NCBI GenBank assembly: GCA_014238945.1
Contig: JABAAB010000061.1
Span: forward strand, 58,134 to 122,133
Source of the DNA: Lysobacterales bacterium
GTDB lineage: Bacteria; Pseudomonadota; Gammaproteobacteria; Xanthomonadales; SZUA-36
Length of the DNA stretch: 64,000 bases
Direction of reading: 5' to 3'
The position numbers and the translations under genes are program-made. Under the pieces are notes generated by a model. The model ran no database searches. It was given only the letters and a program-made list of their open reading frames with translations, and was not told the DNA's origin. Positions 44,372-53,207 of the stretch are shown here, piece by piece; positions within the stretch are counted from its first letter, which is position 1; every line of letters starts with the position of its first letter.

Positions 44372-44666
44372 TGGTTACGATGCCTGCATCAGGGAGTAAG
44401 TGAAGATCATGATAGAGCATTGATAGTACAAATGCTTCTGTCCAAAGTCCCGGTTAAATTTGGGTCTTTTTTAACTTCCACTTTTCTCCGCCGGTCACTG
44501 CATGCTGATGTTTTGGTCAGGCTGCATGTGGGCGTTGCCCTTGCTCACAGATTCACGCACCGGGACCCGCGCCGGCCATACCAACTGGCACCAGCACCTC
44601 GCAGAGGTATAAAATATACCTCTTGCGATTTGATCATTCGCACTTAACAGGGAGAAAAACCTTTAT
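44372..44666. other. 295-bp divergent intergenic region
   Basis: It separates the TolB/TPR gene from the M35 protease gene and should hold both promoters. I could not identify convincing -35/-10 pairs. AGGGAGAAA just before 44667 is the protease ribosome-binding site. Confidence 0.4.
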
Positions 44667-45815
44667 ATGAATACATTCAATCGAGGTCTTTTAAGAATTC
44701 TTGCGCTGGCTGTGCTGTGCTTTTCCGTCAGCGCCAATGCCAGTGATATCAGTGCCGAAATCCATGTAGACAAAAACTGGCTCAAGGCCAGTGATGATGT
44801 CCTGGTTGCCATCAGCCTGACCAACCATGGCAAAAAACCCGCCCGGGTCCTGAAGTGGTATACGGCCGCGAATGGTATTGAGGACAGCCTGTTCAGCGTC
44901 AACCGTGACGGGCATTCTCTTCGCTACCTCGGTGCCCATTACAAACGCCCTGCAGCACATCCAGGAAATTACCTGAATCTAAAGGCCGGTGAAACAGTGA
45001 CTCATATAGCCGAGTTATCAGCCGTGTATGATTTTTCAAAAACCGGTGATTATTCCATCCGCTTCAAGGTCGAATCACTGTCCCTGTTCAACCCCGGTGC
45101 TGAACACCGCAGTACCCGCAGCCAGTTCAAGATGCCGAGTCTGATTTCCAATGAGTTGATGGTCTGGGTGCAGGGTCGGGAAACCGATTGGTCCAGCATG
45201 GATGAAAGGGAATATGACCGTGGCGGAAATGGCAATGGCGGCGGTGGTAACGGTGGTGGTAACGGTGGCGGCAAACCCGGGGGAGAAGATCCACCCACCG
45301 GTGAGCGGATCAGCTTTACCGGCCGTTGTTCCAACGGTGAGAAATCAACCATCCTGACCGCGATTGATGAGGCCATCGGTATTTCCAGTGATTCGCAGTC
45401 CTACCTTAACAACAACATTACCGGTGACCGCTACACCACCTGGTTTGGTACGGTCAGCAGCGGTCGATACCACACCGTGGAAAATAATTTTACCGAAATC
45501 AACGATGCAATAATCAATGCCGATATCACGGTCGATTGTAAATGCAAACAGAACTATTACGCCTACGTCTATCCGTCACAGCCTTACAAAATATACGTAT
45601 GCAAGGCATTCTGGGCAGCACCCATGACCGGTACCGACTCCAAGGCCGGTACCCTGGTGCATGAAATGAGTCACTTTGACGTGGTGGCGGGTACCGATGA
45701 CGTTGTTTATGGACAGACCGGGGCCAAGAACCTGGCCATCAGCAGTCCGAATGATGCGATCAAGAACGCCGACAGCCATGAATATTTCGCGGAAAATACA
45801 CCGCATCAAAACTAG
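44667..45815 (+). CDS. M35 family metallopeptidase (aspzincin)
   Basis: A 382-residue secreted zinc protease. Signal peptide residues 1-26, then an N-terminal beta-rich domain (about residues 27-170) that matches an M35 propeptide. A glycine- and asparagine-rich linker (residues 186-206) leads to the catalytic domain, whose aspzincin motif is HEMSH (His332, Glu333, His336) plus GTDDVVYG (Asp345). Four Cys residues (221, 291, 293, 312) could form disulfides. Relatives include the Aeromonas salmonicida toxin AsaP1 and peptidyl-Lys endopeptidases. The gene immediately downstream encodes a free paralogue of the N-terminal domain. A strong terminator follows the stop. Confidence 0.9.
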   Translation: MNTFNRGLLRILALAVLCFSVSANASDISAEIHVDKNWLKASDDVLVAISLTNHGKKPARVLKWYTAANGIEDSLFSVNRDGHSLRYLGAHYKRPAAHPGNYLNLKAGETVTHIAELSAVYDFSKTGDYSIRFKVESLSLFNPGAEHRSTRSQFKMPSLISNELMVWVQGRETDWSSMDEREYDRGGNGNGGGGNGGGNGGGKPGGEDPPTGERISFTGRCSNGEKSTILTAIDEAIGISSDSQSYLNNNITGDRYTTWFGTVSSGRYHTVENNFTEINDAIINADITVDCKCKQNYYAYVYPSQPYKIYVCKAFWAAPMTGTDSKAGTLVHEMSHFDVVAGTDDVVYGQTGAKNLAISSPNDAIKNADSHEYFAENTPHQN

Positions 45816-45836
45816 GCATAGTTGCTACAACCCCAG

Positions 45837-45866
45837 AAAACGGGAGTCCTTGGCTCCCGTTTTTTT
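45837..45866 (+). terminator. Rho-independent terminator after the M35 gene
   Basis: AAAACGGGAG (45837-45846) and CTCCCGTTTT (45854-45863) form a 10-bp stem with a 7-nt loop, TCCTTGG, followed by a run of T (45860-45866). It ends 51 bp past the stop codon and separates transcription of the protease from the downstream paralogue, so any link between them needs its own promoter or read-through. Confidence 0.92.
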
Positions 45867-45956
45867 GTAGCTCGTCAAACCCGGCCAGAACCAAAGGGTG
45901 CTCATGTGATCAAAACCACAGATTGTTTATTAGCCCGCACCGGATGAAGGATACCT

Positions 45957-46487
45957 GTGATCGACAGATTGAAATATTGCTGCCTGCTTGCCGTATCTTT
46001 AACCATCATCGCCGGTGTAACCCAGGGCCGGGCAGAGACCCACTCTGATTCGGGACCATCAATGAAGCCTTCGCCACTGACCTGCCATTTAAAAATTGAC
46101 TCTTCAGAAATTACTGATGAGCCAGTGATCGTGCTGTTCGAATTGCATAACCAGGGTGGCAAGGAACTGGAGATTCTCCGTTACTTCACACCAATCGAAG
46201 GAATTCTGGGGGCGATATTTCAGGTAGACTTTCGCGGACAGGCACTGGAGTACCGAGGCCCCATGGTCAAACGACGGGCGCCCGGAGAACATGACTGGCT
46301 AACGCTGGCGCCCGGCGTGAGCCATGCTGCCAGCAATGAAATCGGTGCTGCCTGGGATGTTGGCAAACCCGGAAAGTATTCCCTGCAATTGGTCCATGAC
46401 ATCCAGTACCGCAGTGCGGGCAACAACGAACCCTTGTATGTTCCTGCCAAAGATTGCGGAACCATCAATTTTTCGGTGACGAACTAG
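45957..46487 (+). CDS. Free-standing homologue of the M35 N-terminal domain
   Basis: A 176-residue exported protein with a signal peptide (about residues 1-25). From residue 50 on, the pattern FELHNQGGKELEILRYFTP, IFQVDFRGQALEYRG, VKRRAPG, WLTLAPG and GKYSLQL is colinear with residues 50-140 of the adjacent protease (SLTNHGKKPARVLKWYT, LFSVNRDGHSLRYLGA, YKRPAAHPG, YLNLKAGE, GDYSIRF). There is no catalytic HExxH. It could be an inhibitor, chaperone or immunity protein for the protease, by analogy to propeptides that inhibit M35 enzymes. The 3' end overlaps the next gene by 4 bp, tail to tail. Confidence 0.8.
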   Translation: MIDRLKYCCLLAVSLTIIAGVTQGRAETHSDSGPSMKPSPLTCHLKIDSSEITDEPVIVLFELHNQGGKELEILRYFTPIEGILGAIFQVDFRGQALEYRGPMVKRRAPGEHDWLTLAPGVSHAASNEIGAAWDVGKPGKYSLQLVHDIQYRSAGNNEPLYVPAKDCGTINFSVTN

Positions 46488-47338
46488 GGTTTGACAAATT
46501 TCAGTGTCATCCGGTCAGACTCGCCGATTGACAGGTACTTGTCACGATCCTGATCTCCCAGCGCCAATGACGGCGGCAACGTCCACACACCTTGCGGGTG
46601 GTCGTGCCCGTCCTTTTCATTGCGGTTCATATCAGAGCGCGCAACCAGCTTGAATCCAGCAGCCTCGGCCAATGCGATGAGCCGGTCCTCAGAGACATAG
46701 CCGTCTTCCGCATTCGGGTCTTCGCTATCCGGATCGGGCCAGCGATGGTCGACCACACCCAGCACGCCACCCGGTTTCAACACGTCGAACATCACTTTGA
46801 AGGTAATGGCACCCGTGTGCGTACCGTAACCCGGGTTGACCCAGTTGTGGGCATTGCGAAAGGTCAGAACCATGTCAGCCGTACCTTGAGGTGCGATATC
46901 CACCTGGTAAGGAACATCCAGCGCCGTGATGATGACATCACGATAGATTTTCTGGTTCGCTCCCATTTTGCTCAGAAATGTTCCGAAGTAGCGTCTTTGA
47001 TAACCGTATTTTGGATTCAGACTGTAGTGAGCCGCGTACAGTGTTCCACGGTCCTTCAGGGCTGGCGCGAGGATTTCCGTATACCACCCACCACCCGGCC
47101 AGATTTCGACCACGGTCATGTCAGACCGGAAGCCAAAGAATGACAGCGTTTCCCTGGGCCGACGGTAGACATCCCGGGCCTTGTTCTCCGCACTGCGGTG
47201 CTCACCGGATATGGCTGCATCCAGAGACGCTGCCGTCGCATCATCCAGTTCGTGGCTGTCGGCGTTTGCCACCATGATGTTTGTGCTGATACCTGCGATG
47301 GCGATATAAATCAATCTGCACCAGGTTTTGACTCTCAT
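46484..47338 (-). CDS. Periplasmic COG4798-like methyltransferase
   Basis: A 284-residue protein with a signal peptide (residues 1-26) and a Rossmann methyltransferase fold. Motif I is VVEIWPGGGWYTEILAPAL, then MVLTFRNAHNWVNPG and VLKPGGVLGVVDHRW. COG4798 predicted methyltransferases have the same export signal and W-P-G-G-G-W motif. How SAM would be available in the periplasm is unclear, so true activity is uncertain. It converges on the propeptide-like gene, overlapping by 4 bp. Confidence 0.85.
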   Translation of the reverse strand: MRVKTWCRLIYIAIAGISTNIMVANADSHELDDATAASLDAAISGEHRSAENKARDVYRRPRETLSFFGFRSDMTVVEIWPGGGWYTEILAPALKDRGTLYAAHYSLNPKYGYQRRYFGTFLSKMGANQKIYRDVIITALDVPYQVDIAPQGTADMVLTFRNAHNWVNPGYGTHTGAITFKVMFDVLKPGGVLGVVDHRWPDPDSEDPNAEDGYVSEDRLIALAEAAGFKLVARSDMNRNEKDGHDHPQGVWTLPPSLALGDQDRDKYLSIGESDRMTLKFVKP

Positions 47339-47526
47339 GGCTGGCTCCTCGATGGTCGTATTGGTTAATCGGGTTTGAAGGAGTATCCTCTTAGATTATC
47401 AAGCAGGAGTAAAGCGTGGCGAATTTTACGCTTTCGTCAAAGCCACGTTGTAGCCAACTCTTGGGTAACAACGGGATATTCACTATCATCTCCAATTCGG
47501 CAAACAATCACCCGGGGAAGTCAGTC

Positions 47527-48843
47527 ATGCCTATTAAGAAATATCTGGTTATTTTGCTGGCGGGGTTGGTTCTTCTCACCGGATTCGACCGGGTTTCGGC
47601 CGCTGCACTGGATGCCAAAGAAGAGGCCCTGGTTGAGTGGAGCAAGGCTCACAGCGATGAGGCGGTGGACCTGATCGAACGCCTGGTCAACATCAACAGT
47701 GGCACGCTCAATATCACGGGTGTCCGGGCAGTGGGTGAAGTGCTCCGGACCGAACTCGATGCATTGGGTTTTGAAACCCGATTCGTCAATTTGCCCGATG
47801 AAATGAGGCGTGGACCCCATCTGTTTGGCGAACTGAAGGGTGATCGTGGGAAGAAGCTCCTGCTGATTGGTCACCTGGACACCGTGTTTGAACCGGAAGA
47901 TGATTTTCAGACCTTTGTTCGTGAAGGATCCAGTGCAACCGGGCCCGGTGTGGACGACATGAAATCCGGTGATGTGATCATCATCTATGCACTCAAGGCC
48001 TTGCGCGCTGCCGGCGTTTTGGATGGTGCCCGGATCGTGGTGGCCTATACCGGTGATGAGGAGACCACGGGAAAACCAAACTCGATATCCCGTAAGGAAC
48101 TGATCGAAGCCGGCAAGTGGGCAGACGTTGCGCTGGGTTTTGAATCCGGGATCGATTACGACGACCGCGAATGGGCAACCGTTGCCCGCCGAAGTTCTTC
48201 CGGTTGGTGTCTCGAAGTCACCGGCAGGCAGGCCCACTCCTCCGGAATATTCAACGAGGAAACCGGTGCCGGCGCAATTTTCGAGACAGCCCGAATACTC
48301 AACGCCTTCTACCAGTCTGTGCGTGGTGAGCAGTACCTGACCTTCAATGCCGGCACCATCATGGGTGGCACCGAGGTCACTGCCGGGTGCAAAGACAGCC
48401 GGGGTGAGGTATTTGGAAAAACCAATGTTGTTCCCAATCATGTGGTGGTGCGTGGTGGAATGCGCACCATATCCAATGAACAGACATTACGGGCACGCAA
48501 GGCCATGATGGATGTCGTTGAAAACGGTCTTCCGGTCACCGGGGCCAGCATCAGTTTTACCGATGGCTATCCGGCCATGGCACCGACCGAGGGCAACCTG
48601 GCGCTGGCCGATATGTTGTCCGAGATCAACGTGACGCTTGGCGGCGAGGAGATGCCATTGCTTGACCCGCTGCGCCGGGGTGCGGCCGATATCTCGTTTG
48701 TCGCCCCCTATGTCGATGGCCTGGCCGGAATGGGTGCCTATGGTGACGGCGGTCATACCCCCAACGAAACCCTGGATCTCGATTCGATACCCCTGGCGAT
48801 TCAAAGGGCCGCCATCCTGATTTATCGATTGAGCCGACAGTGA
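47527..48843 (+). CDS. M20 family metallopeptidase (glutamate carboxypeptidase-like)
   Basis: A 438-residue exported peptidase. The signal peptide is at residues 1-25 (MPIKKYLVILLAGLVLLTGF...). Zinc-site motifs: LLIGHLDTVFE (His, Asp), GPGVDDMKSG (bridging Asp), TGDEETTG (Glu, Glu), and the C-terminal GDGGHTPNE (His). This matches the carboxypeptidase G2/M20A group, with a dimerisation domain between. It probably cleaves C-terminal residues, such as Glu, from peptides or acyl amino acids. GGGGAAG precedes the ATG at 47527. The next gene, pgl, starts 37 bp downstream. Confidence 0.92.
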   Translation: MPIKKYLVILLAGLVLLTGFDRVSAAALDAKEEALVEWSKAHSDEAVDLIERLVNINSGTLNITGVRAVGEVLRTELDALGFETRFVNLPDEMRRGPHLFGELKGDRGKKLLLIGHLDTVFEPEDDFQTFVREGSSATGPGVDDMKSGDVIIIYALKALRAAGVLDGARIVVAYTGDEETTGKPNSISRKELIEAGKWADVALGFESGIDYDDREWATVARRSSSGWCLEVTGRQAHSSGIFNEETGAGAIFETARILNAFYQSVRGEQYLTFNAGTIMGGTEVTAGCKDSRGEVFGKTNVVPNHVVVRGGMRTISNEQTLRARKAMMDVVENGLPVTGASISFTDGYPAMAPTEGNLALADMLSEINVTLGGEEMPLLDPLRRGAADISFVAPYVDGLAGMGAYGDGGHTPNETLDLDSIPLAIQRAAILIYRLSRQ

Positions 48844-48880
48844 TGCGTAACGAAATTCTTGGACAGGTGGAAGGTCCGTA

Positions 48881-49579
48881 TTGAATATTCATAAATACAC
48901 TACGCCCGACAAGGTTGCCGTTGCTGCTGCCGTCTTCGTTTCCGAATGTGCCGGGCAGGCCATCCGTGATCGCAATCAATTCACACTGGCGTTGAGTGGT
49001 GGGTCCACACCCTGGAAGATGCTCGGTGAACTCGCGGCATGTGACTTGCCCTGGGGCCGTGTCAAAATCGTACAGGTAGATGAGCGGGTTGCACCGGATG
49101 GTGACGAATCACGTAATCTTGAACACCTGAAAGAAGTCCTGATCGATCGAATTGGTCTGCCAGCGGAGAATCTTCTGGCCATGCCGGTTGAGCACCATGA
49201 TCTCGCTGAAGGTGCCCGGGATTACGCTCGCAGGTTAAGCACACTTGCCGGCCAGCCCCCCGTTCTGGACCTGGTGCATTTGGGGCTGGGTGCAGATGGG
49301 CACACCGCATCATTGGTACCCGGGGATCCCGTCCTGGACACGAATGTTCGTGATGTGGATATTACGGGAACGTATTGCGGACAGCGACGTATGACATTGA
49401 CCTATCCGATAATCAATCGCGCCAGGCAAATACTGTGGTTGATCACCGGAAAAAGTAAAGTCGAAATGTTGAATCGACTGATTGAAACAGACATCGGTAT
49501 TCCCGCCGGAACAGTAAGTCAACGGCAGGCAACGATCATTGCTGACTCGGCTGCACTTTCCGGTCAGTCCAAATCTTAA
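48881..49579 (+). CDS. pgl: 6-phosphogluconolactonase
   Basis: A 232-residue cytosolic lactonase of the DevB/Pgl family. Its three motifs are FTLALSGGSTPWKML, VQVDERVAPDGDESRN and DLVHLGLGADGHTASLVPG, matching the Pgl/glucosamine-6-phosphate deaminase fold. It converts 6-phosphogluconolactone to 6-phosphogluconate. No ATG lies near the 5' end; a TTG at 48881 with GGTGGAAGG upstream is the probable start. The following F420-dependent glucose-6-phosphate dehydrogenase gene begins 15 bp after the stop, and its product is the substrate of this enzyme. Confidence 0.93.
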   Translation: MNIHKYTTPDKVAVAAAVFVSECAGQAIRDRNQFTLALSGGSTPWKMLGELAACDLPWGRVKIVQVDERVAPDGDESRNLEHLKEVLIDRIGLPAENLLAMPVEHHDLAEGARDYARRLSTLAGQPPVLDLVHLGLGADGHTASLVPGDPVLDTNVRDVDITGTYCGQRRMTLTYPIINRARQILWLITGKSKVEMLNRLIETDIGIPAGTVSQRQATIIADSAALSGQSKS

Positions 49580-49594
49580 ACAAGGAACAAAGAC

Positions 49595-50599
49595 ATGCTA
49601 AAACTAGGCTACAAGGCATCGGCGGAACAATTCGGGCCACGTGAATTACTGGAGTTCTCCGTTATCGCGGAGCAAGTCGGTTTCGACTCGGTCATGGTCA
49701 GTGACCATTTCCAGCCCTGGCGTCACACCGATGGCCACGCACCCTATTCCCTGGCGTGGCTGGCCGCACTGGGTGAGCGCACAACGCGTGTCGATATCGG
49801 TACCAGTGTTGCCACACCAACGTTCAGATACCATCCGTCAATCGTGGCACAGGCCATGGGCACCCTGGCCTGCCTCAACCCGGGGCGGGTCATCCTTGGC
49901 GTCGGAACCGGCGAATCCATGAACGAGGTTCCGGCAACCGGTATCAAGTGGCCAAAGTTCAAGGAGCGATTTGGACGGCTGCGGGAATCCTGTGAACTGA
50001 TGCGCAGACTGTGGACCGAGGATCGTGTGACCTACGAAGGCGAGTACTACCGGACAGAAAATGCCACCATTTATGACAAGCCCGATGAACCGGTACCCAT
50101 CTATGTCGCCGCGGCCGGCCCCACGGCATCCCGGTTTGCCGGCAGGGTGGCTGACGGTTTTATCTGTACCAGTGGCAAGTCACCCGATTTATACAGGGAG
50201 ACACTATTGCCCAACCTGCAGATTGGTCTCGAACGGTCCGGGCGTAGCCTGGATGACATCGAAAAGACCATCGAGATGAAAGTATCCTTCGATACCGACC
50301 GTGACCAGGCCATGCAGGATACTTCCTACTGGGCCGCACTGGCGCTGTCACCGGATGAGAAAATGGGTGTCGAGGACCCAACCGAGATGGAGAAACTGGC
50401 TGATGCATTGCCATTGGAGCGGGCCGCCAGCCGATGGATCGTCTCGGATGACCCGGATGAGCATATCGAACGAATTGCCCCGTACATAGAATTTGGTTTT
50501 ACCCACCTGGTATTTCACGCACCGGGTCCGGACCAGGAACGCTTCCTGCGTCTGTACTCAAAAGAGATTCTGCCACGTCTGCGAAAACAGTTTGGCTGA
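49595..50599 (+). CDS. fgd: F420-dependent glucose-6-phosphate dehydrogenase
   Basis: A 334-residue luciferase-like TIM-barrel enzyme that closely follows mycobacterial FGD1. LKLGYKASAEQFGPRELLE, VSDHFQPWRHTDGHAPYSLAW, GTSVATPTFRYHP, GVGTGESMNE and DGFICTSGK are all retained. Equivalents of the FGD1 active-site residues His40, Trp44 and Glu109 are His38, Trp42 and Glu107. The glucose-6-phosphate phosphate ligands Lys198, Lys259 and Arg283 correspond to Lys195, Lys256 and Arg280. It should oxidise glucose-6-phosphate to the lactone with F420 as acceptor. AACAAGGAACAAAGAC precedes the ATG. It implies the organism makes or imports F420. Confidence 0.92.
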   Translation: MLKLGYKASAEQFGPRELLEFSVIAEQVGFDSVMVSDHFQPWRHTDGHAPYSLAWLAALGERTTRVDIGTSVATPTFRYHPSIVAQAMGTLACLNPGRVILGVGTGESMNEVPATGIKWPKFKERFGRLRESCELMRRLWTEDRVTYEGEYYRTENATIYDKPDEPVPIYVAAAGPTASRFAGRVADGFICTSGKSPDLYRETLLPNLQIGLERSGRSLDDIEKTIEMKVSFDTDRDQAMQDTSYWAALALSPDEKMGVEDPTEMEKLADALPLERAASRWIVSDDPDEHIERIAPYIEFGFTHLVFHAPGPDQERFLRLYSKEILPRLRKQFG

Positions 50600-50793
50600 T
50601 GGTACAACCACAACCCACAATTCAAGTGATGGCAACCGATTGGTGAACAACGGGCTTCTCCTCATTCGTTTGAGGGTTTGCAACAGGCTGTGATACCGCC
50701 GCTTAGGGAAGCCCTGGACATCCCGGGGTGTCGAGAACTGGTCCATTGGCTCTGAGCCAAAATTTATTCAGATTTTCCCCGTGGTTAATGTGC
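50600..50793. other. 194-bp convergent intergenic region
   Basis: It lies between the fgd and S9 peptidase stops. I found no strong hairpin with a T-tract or other element here. Confidence 0.35.
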
Positions 50794-53064
50794 TCATTCC
50801 AAACCCGTGTTTGGCGGCAGATTTTCATTCAGAAATTCGGTCATCAGGCCATACAGATGTCGCTTGGTCGTTTCCTTTTCGTCAAGAGAATGACTGTGGT
50901 CCGGGTAGATCATCAAATCAAAGGTCTTGTTGAGTTCAATGAGTTTGTCGACCAGTTGTTCGGTACTTTGAAAATGAACATTGTCGTCGGCTGTGCCGTG
51001 AATGAGCAGCAGATCGCCTTCAAGACCGGCGGCGTGGGTGATCGGGGACCCCAGACGGTAGCCTTCCTCGTTATCTGCCGGCAGACCCATAAAACGCTCC
51101 TGATATATGGTGTCATACAGACGCTGGTCACTGACAAAAGCAATGGCCAGTCCCACATGATAAACATCGGGATAGCGAAACAGGGCGCTGAGGGTCATTT
51201 GACCTCCCCCACTCCAGCCCCAACTGCCGACCCGCTGCCGGTCAAGATATGGTCTTTCATCGAGCAGCGCCCTGACAGCTGCCACCTGGTCCGCCGGAGA
51301 TTGAATACCAATCTGACGATATATGGACTTTCTCCAGTCCCGCCCCCGGGGTGCCGGGGTGCCACGGCTGTCAATACTGGCCACGATATAACCCTGCTGC
51401 GTTAACATCAGGTGCCAGAGACCACGGTCAGTGCTCCATCTATTGAGCACCGTTTGACCCGCGGGTTCACCATAGACAAAAATCAGCAGGGGATATGATT
51501 TCTGTGGATCAAAACCGGGTGGTTTCATCATCCAGCCATCCAGTTCCACGCCATCTCCGATGCCGATTCTGAAGAACTCTACCTCTCCTCGGGGTGTCGC
51601 ATCCAATAATGCCGCGACCTTGTTATTTTCAACAATATTGCGCTGTTCCTTGTGGCCGGGCAGTGACACGAGGTTGATCGTTGGTGGCTCTGCAAAGGTC
51701 GAAACCGTATGAAAGGCCCACTTGGAATCAGGTGATATCCGGTAGCTGTGAAAGCCGGATGTTTCAGCAGGTGTCAGACGCTTCATACCCGGTTCTCCCC
51801 GCAGCGGGGACCGATACAGGTAACGGGCAGCATTGTCATCGGGGGATGCGATGTAATACACCCAGCCGTCGTCCGTATCGATATTCTGAATACTGATGAT
51901 GTCGAAGTCCCCGGGGGTGAGGAGCTTGATGTCCCGCCCGTCACGAGAGACCCGGTACAGATGCCGCCAGCCATCACGTTCACTGAGCCAGGTGAAGTAT
52001 TTACCCTCGTCGAACCACTTCAAATCCTCGTTGACGTCGAGCCATGCCTCATCGGTGTCGGTGAATATGTCTTGTGTTGTACCGTCTTTTGCATCTGCAA
52101 GAATGACCCGGTTGCGATTTTGCAAACGGTTGACGTATTGGATGATCAGTTGTTCCGAATTATCTGCCCAACTCATCTGCGGAATGTAATTTTGGCGGGG
52201 GTCATCATCGAGCTGCACCCACACGGTTTCTGCGGTTTCGATGTCGACCACACCAACCCGGCTAGCGGAATTGGTGGTACCGGCCTTGGGGTATTGCAGT
52301 GGTATCGGATGTGAGTAAACGTCACCGGTGTTTTTCATCATGTAGAAGGTCCCAACCCCTTCGGTATCAAACTGCCAGTAGCAAATCCGCCGGGAATCGG
52401 GACTCCACTTGAAACCGTCACGCAGACCGAACTCTTCTTCATTGACCCAGTCACCGGTGCCATTGACGATCAGTTCGGAGCCATCTGTGGTCATGGCCCC
52501 GACGGTATTACCGTCTATGCTCTCAAGGTAAATGTTGTTTTCGTACAGGTATGCGATGTGCTGACTGTCCGGAGAGAACTTGGCGTACATCAACGTTGAT
52601 GGCCTGGCGGCCGTGCCAATCTGTCGCAGGCTCCAGTCATCCAGATTGAGTAACCAGTAGTCGCTGAGCGGCTTGTAGCGGCGAAACTTTACCGTGTTGG
52701 TGCTGATCAAGATAAAGCGCCCGTCATCCGACCAGGAATAGTCCTTGATCTCCAGCGGCGTTTCGGCATCCTCCGGCACCAACCGGCTTGCATCGACCAG
52801 GATGGTCTGCTCACCGGATGCTGAGTCGTGCTGAACGATGTCGAATCCGTCGGGAGTAGATTTCGACTCTTCTACGGTCGTGTAACTTGCCCCTTCCGCC
52901 AGCCACTTGCTGGACACGGGTTCGTTGAGCTCGAATTCCTCATCGTGAAAAATCCTGTCAACACTGAGCAGCGATTTCGATTCCGCCCCGGCCTGCATCG
53001 CCACGAGTGCTGCCAGCAGGCTGAAAAAGTAGTGGCCTGCAGGGTGTCTGTTTTTTCTGGTCAT
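50794..53064 (-). CDS. S9 family dipeptidyl peptidase IV-like
   Basis: A 756-residue secreted peptidase. Signal peptide residues 1-27. The N-terminal beta-propeller spans about residues 50-480 and includes DWVNEEEFGLRDGFKWSPD, which matches the DPP IV Glu pair that binds the substrate N-terminus. The catalytic alpha/beta domain holds GSWGWSGGGQM (Ser near 615), HGTADDNVHF (Asp near 691) and YPDHSHSL (His near 722). It therefore probably removes X-Pro dipeptides in the periplasm. It is alone on the minus strand with a proline racemase-like gene upstream on the same strand, which fits proline-rich peptide use. Confidence 0.93.
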   Translation of the reverse strand: MTRKNRHPAGHYFFSLLAALVAMQAGAESKSLLSVDRIFHDEEFELNEPVSSKWLAEGASYTTVEESKSTPDGFDIVQHDSASGEQTILVDASRLVPEDAETPLEIKDYSWSDDGRFILISTNTVKFRRYKPLSDYWLLNLDDWSLRQIGTAARPSTLMYAKFSPDSQHIAYLYENNIYLESIDGNTVGAMTTDGSELIVNGTGDWVNEEEFGLRDGFKWSPDSRRICYWQFDTEGVGTFYMMKNTGDVYSHPIPLQYPKAGTTNSASRVGVVDIETAETVWVQLDDDPRQNYIPQMSWADNSEQLIIQYVNRLQNRNRVILADAKDGTTQDIFTDTDEAWLDVNEDLKWFDEGKYFTWLSERDGWRHLYRVSRDGRDIKLLTPGDFDIISIQNIDTDDGWVYYIASPDDNAARYLYRSPLRGEPGMKRLTPAETSGFHSYRISPDSKWAFHTVSTFAEPPTINLVSLPGHKEQRNIVENNKVAALLDATPRGEVEFFRIGIGDGVELDGWMMKPPGFDPQKSYPLLIFVYGEPAGQTVLNRWSTDRGLWHLMLTQQGYIVASIDSRGTPAPRGRDWRKSIYRQIGIQSPADQVAAVRALLDERPYLDRQRVGSWGWSGGGQMTLSALFRYPDVYHVGLAIAFVSDQRLYDTIYQERFMGLPADNEEGYRLGSPITHAAGLEGDLLLIHGTADDNVHFQSTEQLVDKLIELNKTFDLMIYPDHSHSLDEKETTKRHLYGLMTEFLNENLPPNTGLE

Positions 53065-53207
53065 TTATTGTAATCCTTGATTAACAAATCCGGCCCACCC
53101 CCAATTGGCCTGTTGTCCGGGCCATGATGTTATAAGCAGTCAATGGATGGATCAATTAACTGCCAACACGGTTGGAATGGTGCAAGCGGGCCCAAATAAA
53201 GTATTGC

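Noticed and set aside
47521..48441. 306-codon minus-strand open frame opposite the M20 gene
   Set aside because: The M20 catalytic motifs are intact on the plus strand, and the antisense product has no recognisable domain.
50728..51405. 225-codon plus-strand open frame opposite the S9 peptidase
   Set aside because: It is antisense to the catalytic domain and has no start signal or domain.
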